Source: Symsagittifera roscoffensis (lineage: Eukaryota; Xenacoelomorpha; Acoela; Convolutidae). Taken from it: a DNA stretch of 64,000 bases. Shown here in pieces: positions 1-10,590 of this stretch (within the stretch, counting starts at the first letter, position 1; each line of letters begins with the position of its first letter). The stretch spans positions 37,039,888 through 37,103,887 of the forward strand of contig NC_087065.1 in the NCBI RefSeq assembly GCF_963678635.1, written 5' to 3'. A program made the position numbers and the translations under genes. The notes under the pieces were generated by a model, which saw only the letters and a list, made by a program, of their open reading frames with translations, made no database searches and was not told the DNA's origin.

Positions 1-62
1 CTGGAGGTAACGAATACGTCTTAGACGGCAAAGGTCATGGATTCGAATCTGACCAGGACCTG
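1..62 (+). repeat. tRNA-like retroposon head, cut by window start
   Basis: A pol III B-box-like motif (GGATTCGAATCTGA) is followed by a T-run. The A-box side is at or beyond the window edge. I read it as the tRNA-derived 5' head of a SINE rather than a working tRNA, because no acceptor stem can be closed around it. Confidence 0.35.
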
Positions 63-908
63 TTTTTTTTAATCGCAAAATATTTTGTTTCAATAATAAG
101 CTTATTATTCAGCCTATTTTTTATCCGGTTTAGTTGCCTCTTCTTAGAATTTTTTGCAGTTTTCATTATATGAGACGTATTTTCATTCGTCTTATATTTT
201 ATTGGCTTACTAACTCAATACTGCGTGGCTCGAGGGAACCATAATAAGTATACTTTCCTCCAGATCCCACAAAACGTTAAAAATCTCAGAAATGAATTTA
301 TATTACAAAGGTTTTCATGACAACATTCGCTTGACAATTGTTTTTGAATTTTCATTAAATGCCGTAGAATGTGTCCTTAGAATGTGCCATAGAAAATTGC
401 TTCCCTGTCTGCCAGCTTGCAATGTTATTTTGTTGGTATCGCTAGTGATGCGAAGCTACGCTTCGCCTCTGTGTATGAAATTTTCTTTTTGTAATTTCAC
501 TGCAATAGCTGTTTACCCTTGCGAGTAGCAAGAGTGTTGTAACCGGGGACACTAAAATTCCGTTCTTCTATTCGAAATTCGGATCACATTTATATGTATA
601 ATGAAGGTTCGTACGATGTTTGGCTATGCACTGGCAGAATTTGTTCGATCCCTCAGTGCGCGAGTTCTTTTCGTCAAGAATTTTTAAGAGCAGAGTTTTT
701 TTTACTTATGTTTGCGAAATTCAGCTGCTTTTGCTTGTTTTTACTTTTGTGAGTGTAGTGTTCAATTACGAATCTACGTTTTTCTAACCCAACTCGCAAA
801 TGAAAGTACTCATCTGAAGGCACTTCAGCTTGATAGCATTGGAAATTTGGCAATAGCACAATAGCTTTTGTAATCAGCCTTATTGGTGGCTAGCTTTTCA
901 TGAATTCA
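63..908. other. Intergenic AT-rich DNA with two dispersed hairpins
   Basis: No supported gene. It contains one copy of the GCGAAGC-NNN-GCTTCGC hairpin at 450-466 and one CTTGC/GCAAG hairpin at about 517-535. The short open frames here have no recognisable domain. Confidence 0.5.
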
Positions 909-980
909 AGGAATCGTAGCGCAGATTGGAGAACGTAGGAATCTTAATCTACAGGTTCGGGTTCGATTCCGGCATATTGA
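909..980 (+). repeat. tRNA-like retroposon head with A and B boxes
   Basis: Both internal pol III promoter boxes are visible: an A-box-like TAGCGCAGATTGG and a B-box GGTTCGATTCC that matches consensus. Spacing is tRNA-like, but the anticodon arm and acceptor stem do not pair well. A SINE head is therefore more likely than a functional tRNA gene. Confidence 0.5.
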
Positions 981-1209
981 TAGTTCAATTTTTGGCGTCC
1001 TGTTTTGCCTTTTCTTTCCTTTTTAATTTTTTTTGCCGTTTATTTGCTAGTGTTTTCAATATAGTCAATTGAAATTGCGATGTGAAAACCTCGCTTGTCA
1101 GGACTTCGTGCATTTTTATGCGACTCCCTCTTTTTATTCGTTCCAAAACTATATGTACCATACTATATCGGTGTAGTGTGTAATAGTTTAAAACTTTTAT
1201 ATTGCTCAA

Positions 1210-1300
1210 ATTTTTGTATGAACTACTTCGCAGTCGCTAACCCAAGTAACGTCTGCTAAGTTACCCCTTGGACATGTTGGTTCAAATCTCAAATCTAATT
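1210..1300 (+). repeat. Degenerate tRNA-like retroposon head
   Basis: A weak B-box-like motif (GGTTCAAATCTC) lies downstream of a degenerate A-box-like stretch. It is close to the better copy at 909-980. Confidence 0.25.
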
Positions 1301-3233
1301 CAACGTCAATTTCTCGTCAAATAGAATTTCACTCGAAACAAATATACCAAATTTTTTTTTTGACAATTTTTTTTTGTTTGACAGCAGCTTTCGTCAAATT
1401 ATTTTTATGACTAGCTGACGTGCTTTCTTCATTCTTTATCGCCATAGAGGCGAAGATCCGGTTCTTCTGAGTTTCATTTTGTACTTTTAGTATTTAGTTT
1501 CCCATGGTTTTTTTATCGATTTTTGGCGTTGATAGCTTTACTAGGCTGGTGTTGTTTGTTGCTTTCATGGAAAGTTTTGAAAACGTGTTGAGAACTTATT
1601 GTGATTTCTTGTTTCAAAGCTCTTCTACGCGTTGCTCTGGTATCTATGGTATGCGTTGCTAAGGCATGCAGGGTGTCTGCGATAGTGCTGGTATAGCAAG
1701 TATTGGTTAAACGGTTGACTTATTTGATCTCAATGATACAAATCTGTAGTCAAGAAAATAGTGATCAAAATAAATAATTGGTACGATGCACAAAATAACC
1801 GCGCGAGTTTGATTTTTGAAATAGTTGTATAGTTGAAATATAAAAGACTTGAAAGATCGCAAAGTTGTCGTCTGGTTGAATATTTTGTTGGTATGTTGGA
1901 GGCGGGCTGGTTTGGCATTATGTTATTACTATTCTCTCTTGCCTTACCTTCAATGGGAAGGCTTAATGACTGCGAAATACTTTTTTGAGGTAATAAGCTT
2001 AGACAAAGATAATAATTTAGATGTCGGCAACTAAGTACAGATTGAAGGAAGCTCTACCGATTATTGTTATTGGTTTAAGAATCTGATAATTAAAATGTCC
2101 ATTGTTAACCCGGATGAACTGAAGAAAACCATTGTTGTGCTGATCGGATTTCGATGAGAGCATAATCTAACGAAGTTGTAATGGATCTATTGTTGAATTG
2201 AACAATATGATCTATATGATGTATGGAATATGATCTAGATGTGGTAAAAGGTTGATATACATATTAATGTGACTGGTCGTTCAGATGTTGAGTGATGGTG
2301 AACGATAGGTGTAGTTTCAAAATGTGTCAAGTAAAGAAAATAGTCTCGTTGGGCTCCTAGAGTTTATTGCTGGGATGGAAGTTTTTGTTAATTTGTCTAC
2401 AATTAACTAAAAAAAACACATTTTTTCTGACCACTTCATTAAGTTGCAAGGAACTATGGCGTAGCTCTTGGTTTTTTCCTCTTATTTTGATTACCTAAGA
2501 GAAAACTTGTAGGGAATGAGGCTGGTGCCATATCATAAAGCGAGCAAGCAAAAAAAAAGAAGGGAAAAAGATTTAGAAATAAAAAAAATGGAAAAAAAAT
2601 TGAGTTTACTATAACTAGTTTAGACTTTTTTTAGATCCTTGTATCACGCCTCGAACAAAACATGATAATTTGAAAGAAAGAAACCGGTTGCATCCCCCCT
2701 AGATATGCACATAAATTTTTTGGGGAAATCATTGATTTCACGAAGTTGGATATGAGGAGAAGAATGTGTTCGTAATAGGGTAAGTAAACCACAGCAAATT
2801 TATTAACCACCTGAAATGTCAACAAAAGTTGAAAGTATATGTATTATAGCGTGACTGCGGGACGGCTTGCATGACTATATAGTTATGTTCTGTGGTAGTT
2901 ACGTGCTGCTTGGGTATTATTATTAGCGCTGCTGGCTAGCAATGTTAATTGTTCCGACTTTCGAAGAAAACGGAATATTTATGCTTGGTGTGGATTTTTT
3001 TATTCAGTCAACTTACGGCGATCGAAACAATTTTTTTTCAACAAAAAATTATACCCCATTGATCACATCGACTCCCTGAGATCAAATGTTAAAAAATATA
3101 TTTTACTTCCGATCATTTTTTGGAAAGTTCTGGGAGTTTGAAATTTGCCAATTTGGACATGGTCTGGACTAACTTAAGCTCTCTTTGAAAGTTTAATTCT
3201 TAATGCTGAAAACGTAGCGCGAATGATTTATGC
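1301..3233. other. Intergenic AT-rich DNA
   Basis: No gene supported. An A-rich stretch lies near 2530-2615. A TTCCG...CGGAA hairpin at 2952-2975 is repeated at 51586-51612. Confidence 0.45.
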
Positions 3234-3242
3234 GTGGCAAAG

Positions 3243-4395
3243 GGTTCCCCCCTTTTTAACTCTTAACAATTTAACACCCTAAAATTTCACTCCCTACTTT
3301 TTGTTGCCTTAGCAATATAACATCGCTACATTTTAAAACAATTTCTATGATTTAACACCATTTTAATCCAAAATGAAAAGAAAACTTACTTCAAAGGGGA
3401 TTTCGGTAACCATCAAAGAATTAAACGAGAGAAATTTCTGCCATTTAAAGCCAGACAAATTTGCGCTACTTAATTTGCGTAAGTTTTGAATAGAAATGAC
3501 CTTGCAAATGATTTCAATGAAACGTTTCAAACCAAAACGAAATAGCCTTGCCAATATATTGTTAATGAATCATTCCAAAATGAACCAAAAACAAGCAATA
3601 ATTCAATGAACTTCAAAAACCCGCAAATATTTAGACGTCCTTTGACTAATATGGCCTAATTTTCTAGACATTTTCAGCCGGTATAGAAATTAAAAAAGGT
3701 TTAACCAATGCCAAAAAACTTAAAATCATTATCGAACCTCCGATTTTCCCGCTGAAATGTCGTGGTTATGCTCTCTACGCGTCTCGATTAATTCGTTATT
3801 TTCAGTAATGGCAGTTGCTCGACATTTATGTTTTTGATATTTTGAGCAAATCCAGTTTTCTGTAAACTTATTTTTTCGCTTGAAGTAAAATTCGTGACCG
3901 GACGCTATAAGGATTGGCTTGTTTTTAGATGAAACTGTAAACTCGAAAGAAGACTCAATCATAATGTGTTTATTGTGTTTGCGTTTGTTTATCACTTGAG
4001 TAAAGTGTAAAGTGACTGTCAGAAATTAATTTTTGTCAGAATTTTTACGTCAAATTGTTTTGAATTAGCGAAAAGTCTAATTGAAAATAAATTACAAACT
4101 TGCAGATAAGAGTCTTAAGTAAATTAGGAAGCCTCCTTTTAGCATGTATAACTAAGATAAACCAAGTTTTTCATTATGGTGCGTGTGTTAATTGCAGGAT
4201 TAACTTTGGTGTGATGAGAGTTAAGATAACGAATTCATACAGCAGTTGATTTAATAGTGAAATGACTAGGTGTTAAAATGTACTGTATTAAACTGGAAAA
4301 TAGGAGTTATATTGTTGTCGATTTAAATTGTTTAGTGAAATGACTGTGTTAAAAAGTACGGTGTTAAATTGTATGTCATTAAATTGTAGGACACC
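3243..4395 (-). mobile_element. Mutator-like (MULE) element with FLYWCH ORF
   Basis: The element is bounded by an exact 9-bp direct repeat, GTGGCAAAG, at 3234-3242 and 4396-4404; 9 bp is the target-site duplication length typical of Mutator-like elements. The two ends are imperfect inverted repeats: both start GGT, and both carry ACAATTTAACACC at exactly the same offset of 23 bases from the end. Further TTAACAC and TTTCAC motifs are shared nearby. Inside, on the minus strand, is a FLYWCH zinc-finger ORF (3729-3962) and a second open stretch (about 3390-3554) that ends at a GTAAGT donor-like site. At 1153 bp it lacks a full transposase, so it is a non-autonomous or internally deleted copy. Confidence 0.75.
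3729..3962 (-). CDS. FLYWCH zinc-finger protein inside MULE
   Basis: The 77-residue minus-strand ORF begins MIESSFEF and contains one FLYWCH-type zinc finger: F..TVSSKNKPILIASGHEF, then NWICS, KCRAT and EHNHD. These supply the W-x-C, C and H-x-H positions of the family. An upstream GTG would add 11 residues, but I chose the first ATG. FLYWCH domains bind DNA and occur in host transcription factors and at the N-termini of Mutator-like transposases. The position between MULE-like terminal repeats argues for the transposon role. The C-terminus may continue into another exon, because GGAG|GTTCGA is a weak donor-like site just before the stop. No transposase catalytic domain is visible. Confidence 0.6.
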   Translation of the reverse strand: MIESSFEFTVSSKNKPILIASGHEFYFKRKNKFTENWICSKYQKHKCRATAITENNELIETRREHNHDISAGKSEVR

Positions 4396-4404
4396 GTGGC
4401 AAAG

Positions 4405-5140
4405 TATCCCGCTCAACAAAATCATTCCAAATTGAATTGAGACTAGCTAGTTGGTCCTATTAATTTTGTTCGATGTAAACTTTTAAAATTGATCTCTGAT
4501 ATAGAAAATCTTCAAAAAAATTGATATGGATTAAGAAGCAGTCGGAACCTTCAGGGCTGTACGCTGATATACGAGCAGTCTTGTTAGTTTTAATTCTATT
4601 TCGAGCGGTTTTGGTATATCTTTTTTTTGAGGGATGCTTGGGTTAGATTTATTCTGGATTATCATCTGTTAGTCGGAATAAGTGAGAGCGTGAATGGAAG
4701 AATTTACTAGGTTGGTTTTTTCCCCAATTAGTATTCAGCTCGGTTACATTTTTGCTAATGATTGATATTCAGTAACCATCAATGATGTTAACATAGCTTA
4801 AAAATAATATGGCTGAGCTCTAAATTGGTGGCAAGGTGAATTACTTAATCTGTTCTTATAAAATAGCATATAAGGAATGCATGACATCATGCAGTGATGT
4901 CACGGTATAAAATTTCACAATTTGGAGAGGAGGGGCACGAAAAGAACCCCTCGCTGATTTTTCCCGTACTTTTTTGCTTATTGGTTTTGGTTGCTAATTT
5001 TTCTAGGCTAAAATCCTCTTGTTATTCTCGATCCTACCAAAACTATATTTCAAAAAAAGAAAGCCAATCAACATTTTTTGTTAAAAAACAGTATTTTAGT
5101 GAATCAGGGTTTACGCCTCTCATTCATACTTACCAGCGAG
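4405..5140. other. Intergenic AT-rich DNA
   Basis: No gene, RNA or clear repeat recognised. Confidence 0.4.
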
Positions 5141-5558
5141 CTTAAGGGTGTGGGGTGGGGGGATGTTGGGGGGACGTCATCTCCTCCACCCCCTGCTGAC
5201 CCACAGGGTTCCCCCTTTGTACTAATTTGAGATATCCATTTTTGGCTGACAGACTTTAAAGTTTTTCTAAAAGCGCCTTTGGCGCCAATATGTGTTAATT
5301 TTGAGGGGGAAGCGCGCGCCGAAAAAAACGCAACTTTTTGGTCAATATTTTCCAAAAAGTTCCTAATAACGCCTTTTTGGCCTGTTTTTTTTTCAAAATT
5401 TTGCCTGCGGTGCAGAAAATTTGGTCGAAGTAGGGTGTTTATAGTGATTGGTGAGAGCTCGGAAATTCAATTTGGTCGACATGAAAAAAGGTCGATTAAA
5501 TTTCGAAAGTTGTTTTGAAAATCCCTCCCCTCCTCGAGAAAATCCTAGATCGCCTCTG
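5141..5558 (+). mobile_element. hAT-type MITE, diverged copy
   Basis: It shares a body with the copies at 6779-7004, 49606-49908 and 56871-57141: CCCTGCTGACCC, a GCGCGCGCC block, GAGCTCGGAAA and CAATTTGGTCGAC. The right end GATCGCCTCTG is a diverged version of the ATCCGCCCCTG terminus seen at 7004. The left end is G-rich and not well defined. Confidence 0.5.
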
Positions 5559-5798
5559 CTCAGACTTTCCTCGGGTTGATTTGATTTTATAATTCCGTCT
5601 CTTCGAACTGTGTTGGTTAGATTGATGGTTTTGAGTGATTTTCCTTGGTGTCTGGTAGAATCATTGGATGATTATGGATTATGAAAGAAGAACTTATTTT
5701 CCTAATTGTTACTTGTTTTTTTTCGCCTCTAGGCTCATTTGTATCTTATCCTGGATGAAAGAACATGAGAAAGGTAGGACTGTTCATTGTCTGCTGAC
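5559..5798. other. Flank of putative exon
   Basis: AT-rich DNA with no separate feature. If the exon at 5799-5922 is real, this holds the start of its downstream intron. Confidence 0.3.
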
Positions 5799-5922
5799 CT
5801 GAGTAAGGAGTTGAGTGTGAGCTGGAACAGCTCCCGTCCATCTATGTCCAGGTCTCCCCCCAGCAGAATCTCCACTTCACTGTGGGACTCCTCCTTCCAC
5901 TTGGACTCACGCATGATCCCAA
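5799..5922 (-). CDS. Possible internal exon, protein unknown
   Basis: On the minus strand a 124-bp block stands out as GC-richer than its surroundings. It reads as an acidic, soluble-looking peptide containing SEVEILLGGDLDIDGRELFQ followed by LTLNSLL. It is flanked by an acceptor-like TTTGAG and a donor-like CAG|GTCAGC. I do not recognise the protein family, and I could not find neighbouring exons. It could also be chance. Confidence 0.35.
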
Positions 5923-6770
5923 CTCAAATTAATATCCAATTTCTTCTTTCTTTTTTCAGCTGTTCACTCTCCGATTTTTCAGATTTTCAATAAGATTTCT
6001 TCCATATAATGCAAATTTTAAGTACGTTTGGTTTTTAGGTCAAGCGTAATTGAGTAGTTCCACTGAGCTTCTGTTCTTTTTGCTCAAAATCCGTCACCAT
6101 ATGATTAATTTAATGAAAAATAGATTGGTGAGTTATTGAAACAGTTATTAAAATTGCCGATTCTATACAAGCTAAGTAATATTTGACATTTTTGAAATGT
6201 TCTGTTTCTGTTGATATCTGGGAAATTGATCAATGGGCGATTTAGGTGAATAAAGGTTCATCTGACCTCGCTTGGTTAATTGCTTCTTTGTCACAAATTG
6301 CCATTCATTTCCCTTTTGATAATATGTACGGCTGACTACTTAATTTTAGTTTGAAAGACTATTTTAACTGGCAGTTCTCGATAGATTGAAATTCATTTTG
6401 GCCTGGTAATTTTTGGTTGTGTATATTCAATAATGTTACAATTTCCCATGCTGAGAATTGGAAATAAAAAAATGGCAGTTTATGCCAGTAAATCTGAAGA
6501 AAAGATGCTCGTTGAAGTGTAAATATTATTATATTCTTGAATAGTAAAATTTTTTTTAAAAATCATCGAGCAATTAAAGCAGTAAAATTAGTATGCAAAA
6601 ATAAAAATCAACATTGAGCCATGGTAGGACAATCTGAGTTAAACATCTGAGATTCCCTGAGAATTGTATTAAGAATCAAATATAGACTTCAATTGAAGTG
6701 ATAAATTGCTGTTCATGTGGCTCAGAACATTCCGGTATTTTTGTTTTTAACAATGTTTTTTGAAAAGTTA
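5923..6770. other. Intergenic AT-rich DNA
   Basis: No supported feature. Confidence 0.4.
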
Positions 6771-6778
6771 CTGAGTTC

Positions 6779-7004
6779 CAGGGGCGGATTAAGGGGGGGG
6801 GGGGAGGGGGCGGCGGACGCGTCCCATCAGGGGTTTGACCCCCTGCCGACCCAAAGGTACTTTTTAAGAAAACCATTTGTCTTTTTAGTGCTTCAGGAGA
6901 GCTCGGAAAATCAATTTGGTCGACCTAAAAAAAAAGGTCGTCAAAATTTTTGAAATTTTTTTGAAAATGCGTCCCCCCTCAAGAAAAACCGAGATCCGCC
7001 CCTG
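6779..7004 (+). mobile_element. hAT-type MITE with complete ends
   Basis: The 226-bp element begins CAGGGGCGGAT and ends ATCCGCCCCTG, a perfect 11-bp terminal inverted repeat of the CAG...CTG hAT class. Flanking 8-bp copies CTGAGTTC (6771-6778) and CTAAGTTC (7005-7012) differ at one base, as expected for an older hAT target-site duplication. It has no coding capacity. Confidence 0.8.
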
Positions 7005-7012
7005 CTAAGTTC

Positions 7013-7920
7013 TTAACAATTTTTTTCAATGAGGTAGCATTTTTCTTTTCACAGTGTTTTTTCTATTTAGCCATTTTAATCATGAGTTGAGTTTATATCA
7101 ACGGAATGAGCGGAGTTCTTTCATGTTTTGGTCTAGTGGTCAAGGTATGTGTCTCTTTTTCAGGTGGCGTGTAGTTTTTCTGCTAGGCTTTTCTATCTAG
7201 GCATACCTTTTTATGGATGCTTGCGACGTGCAGCTTCGCCTTCGCTTAAAAAACCTTCTACCTACCTTTTTTTGTGGAAAACTATGCGTTGGTAACATCA
7301 TGACAAGCTTCGACATAGTTCATTAATAGCATATTTTTTGTCGCGCAATTCATATTGGAAGTCAACTCATGTTTTCTCTTTGGCATAATTCGGACCAGTT
7401 TTTCTTAGAATGTTTTTTTTGTAATGGCTTTTCGGAGATCGAGTGACGACGGAAAGGGGTTTAACTTTAAGCAATCTCCGACTTTCTTGGACTTTGCGAG
7501 AACAAAACATCACAAGCCATAGAAAATAACATTTCGCTTACGAGAAGGACTATAATAAAAATTATTGATTATGTAACTGAGCGTGCGCAGAATTTTCTTG
7601 AAGGAAATAAAATCGGAATTGGGCTTGATTCTCGATTCAAGTTCGCCGATGGGCCTACCCTCTGATGACAAGCTCGACTGTTTGTCCAAAGTTTTGTGTT
7701 TCAAATTCTCTTTGATTTTTTTGCCAAAGTGTTTCGATTGAAATACTAAAATTTGCATTGAACTATTAAAATGGGATTTTTCGTGAACTTAGGTTTAATT
7801 TCAAAAAGTTTTCAAGTAGTCCTCTGTCGGCTATCTTCTATTAGTAATATGTCACTTAGAGTTTAATCTCTTCAGATGCTTATTAGGCTCGTGCTGGGGT
7901 TCCCTTGGTGTTAGGATGAC
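7013..7920. other. Intergenic DNA with degenerate retroposon
   Basis: An A-box-like TCTAGTGGTCAAGG lies at about 7132-7150. A degenerate GCGACGTGCAGCTTCGC hairpin follows at 7223-7239, the same order as in the better retroposon copy at 51181-51378. No gene. Confidence 0.3.
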
Positions 7921-7929
7921 AAAACATAA

Positions 7930-9667
7930 TTATTAGTACTATAATTTTATTGCAAAAACAACCAACTGGTCTTGATGTTGGTGGTATGATTTTTTGTCGT
8001 TATACAGTAATCTCAAAATAAGCGAACAAATAGAACAAACATTAATCGTATGACAATTTATCTAATTCATCACAGTTCAACTATACGCCTTCAGCATTTA
8101 TTCAAAGTTCAAATTTCTGACATTTGTACTAAATGTCACACTACCACACTTTAAGAAACTTTCCCGCTTTTTGTTTTTAGGTATTCCAGTGTCTCCATAG
8201 AAAATTCGCATCACTTCATTTTCACGCTTCAGTGTTCAAACTCTCAGATCTTCTCGTTAACATGTTCATCTAATAACAACTGATAAGGACAATTCTACAT
8301 GCATTAACTGATTCATCGTTTTTTTTCAATGCTTTTCGTTTATCCTCGAACATCGGAGGTTTTGATTCGCCCACGGAATTAGAAATGAATCGCCATATCT
8401 ATACAAACCAAACCCAAACAAAAATTCGCATATAATTAACTGTTCGTTCTGAGCGTCCATGATTTCGATCAATAATTAATTCGCATTTCCAAAGATATTC
8501 GCCTGCTAGGTGTTCCGGTCACTCATCCTTTGAGCAACTACTGAATAAATCTCCAACTTTTTCTCTTTTGGGTTTTTCCAGTGCAGATACAAATTTTTCT
8601 CACAGAATTTTGAATTTCCATCGATCAAAAACAAGATCTCTCATGAATAGAAGCTGTTGCCAACTGGTCTCGATGTTGGTGGTATGATTTTGTGTCGTTA
8701 TACAGTAATCTCAAAATAAGCGAACAAATAGAACAAACATTAATCGTATGACAATTTATCTAATTCATCACAGTTCAACCATACGCCTTCAGCATTTAAT
8801 CAAAGTTCAAAATCCTGACATTTGTACTAAATGTCACATTATTTTTTTTAAAATTTTTGTCATTAGAACTAAAATTTTATTGCAAAAACAACCAACTGGT
8901 CTTGATGTTGGTGGTATTATTTTTTGTCGTTATACAGTAATCTCAAAATAAGCGAACAAATAGAACAAATATTAATCGTATGACAATTTATCTAATTCAT
9001 CGCAGCTCAACTGTACGCCTTCAAGTAGTAGATGTTGGAGGTTAAGTGGGGGGGGGGGGGGGGGGGGGGGTGCCTGCAGACCAACATGTATTAAGATAGG
9101 GAATAGAGCATCCGGTCTGCAGGCTATGTATTAAGATTGGGTATAGAGTCTACAATGTATTAAGATAGGGAATACCGATGGTAAGGTTTTACGTTTTTCT
9201 TACCATTATCTTACCATCACACAAACCATAAAACTTTACCATCGGTATTCCCTATCTTAATACATTGTATACTCTATACCCAATCTTAATACATAGCCTG
9301 CAGACCGGATGCTCTATTCCCTATCTTAATACATGTGGGTCTGCAGGCACCCCCACCCCCACTTAACCTCCAACATCTACTACTCCTTCAGCATTTATTC
9401 AAAATTCAAATTCCTGACATTTGTACTAAATGTCACACAATTTTTTTAAATTTTTTAAATTAGTACTATAATTTTATTGCAAAAACAACCAACTGGTCTT
9501 GATGTTGGTGGTATGATTTTTTGTCGTTATACAGTAATCTCAAAATAAGCGAACAAATAAAACAAACATTAATCGTATGACAATTTATGTAATTCATCAC
9601 AGTTCAACCATACGCCTTCAGCATTTAATCAAAGTTCAAATTCCTGACATTTGTACTAAATGTCACA
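7930..9667 (+). repeat. 235-bp repeat, four copies
   Basis: Copies start near 7933, 8655, 8860 and 9463. The last three are in tandem with a period of about 235 bp, once the insertion at 9024-9384 is removed. Each contains CCAACTGGTCT.GATGTTGG, ACAGTAATCTCAAAATAAGC and ends with the hairpin GACATTTGTACTAAATGTC, after which the copies diverge. Full-length copies begin TTAGTACTATAATTTTATTG. The sequence between the first two copies (about 8150-8650) is unrelated. Confidence 0.75.
9024..9384. mobile_element. Foldback element, near-complete palindrome
   Basis: Two arms of roughly 165 bp are almost perfect inverted copies of each other, starting AGTAGTAGATGTTGGAGG and ending in its complement. 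Each arm holds three direct repeats of TGTATTAAGAT(A/T)GGG(A/T)ATA. The left arm carries a G-run of over 20 bases where the right arm has only CCCCCACCCCC. CCTTCA is duplicated on both sides (9018-9023, 9385-9390). Uninterrupted sister repeats carry a single CCTTCA, so this is a real insertion with a 6-bp target duplication. It has no ORF. Confidence 0.85.
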
Positions 9668-10044
9668 TCCTCCCACTGATACTTCTTGAAAAGTTTAGCC
9701 CGGGGTGAATCAGTTCGTATAAATAAATTTTCTAGCTTAAGACTTTTATTTTGCATGAAATTGTCATCAACTAATTCATCGCGTTTACAAAAATAATTCA
9801 GTTTTCAGATGTTTTGGAGCAGAACTATTGGGTTCAGTGCAGTTTCGCAGGTGGAGCCGTACATCAGTAGACTAAATCTTAATAGTAATTGTTTTTTTTG
9901 TAAATTGGCTTTGAAATTTCTATATGCTTTGAAATTGTCGCACACTGGGTTCCGAGCCTCTTTTTAACAAACTGCATATGAGATTCGAATGACAGTTTAT
10001 AATCAATTCAAATGACAGTTTGTAATCAATACGAATACGAAGGG
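9668..10044. other. Intergenic AT-rich DNA
   Basis: No supported feature. Confidence 0.4.
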
Positions 10045-10168
10045 TTTTTTGTTCCGACCATTTGAAAATGGGGAGAAAATTTTGTATTCGGGTGTGTTTA
10101 ATTTTTTGTTGTTCCGACCATTTGAAAATGGGGAGAAAATTTGTATTCGGGTGTGTTTTATTTGTTTT
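10045..10168 (+). repeat. 60-bp tandem duplication
   Basis: The block GTTCCGACCATTTGAAAATG plus GGGAGAAAATTTTGTATTCG and GGTGTGTTT occurs twice with a 60-bp period, starting at 10051 and 10111. Confidence 0.85.
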
Positions 10169-10390
10169 CTTTTTGTTTGCCACGCAAAATCAGCTACCAC
10201 AAATAATCATCGGAGTGATTTGAATGATATATCATATTAATGCCCTTTCAACGACATTTAAGAAACTTTCCGAGTTTTCTCAACACTCGAAAAATGTTTT
10301 GGAAATTTTCAAATGTTCGAATCCGTTCTGAATTTTTGGTTTTTCCTCTAATTTCGAGCGAATGAAACGAGGGAGCAGGCTCACAATAGT

Positions 10391-10590
10391 GTATTTACAC
10401 TTGCTAAGCGAGTGTATTAGTACGAATCTTCTTTTTTTTTCAATCTAAGTCGCAAATATTGGTGCTACATTTGGGGCACCTTTACAAATTTTTCATAGTA
10501 TGTGCTTTGACATTCGAATAGTAATAAGTTAACACGGCTGCTTTTTGGTCGTGTTCTTGCAAATGTTTGCAAAGAGCAGCTTTGCGTTTT
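10391..10590 (+). repeat. Composite retroposon, internally deleted copy
   Basis: It shares the 5' part of the element at 50722-51378 (ACACTTGC.AAGCGAGTGTATT, then CTAAGTCG, ACCTTTACA and TTTGACATTCGA.TAGTAATAA). It then jumps to the 3' part (GCTGCTTTTTGGTCGTGTT and a GCAAAGAGCAGCTTTGC hairpin). The middle and the tRNA-like head are missing. Confidence 0.6.

Noticed and set aside
7930-9667. CRISPR-like array
   Set aside because: Repeat units are 235 bp with no short repeat/unique spacer alternation, and the sequence is eukaryotic.
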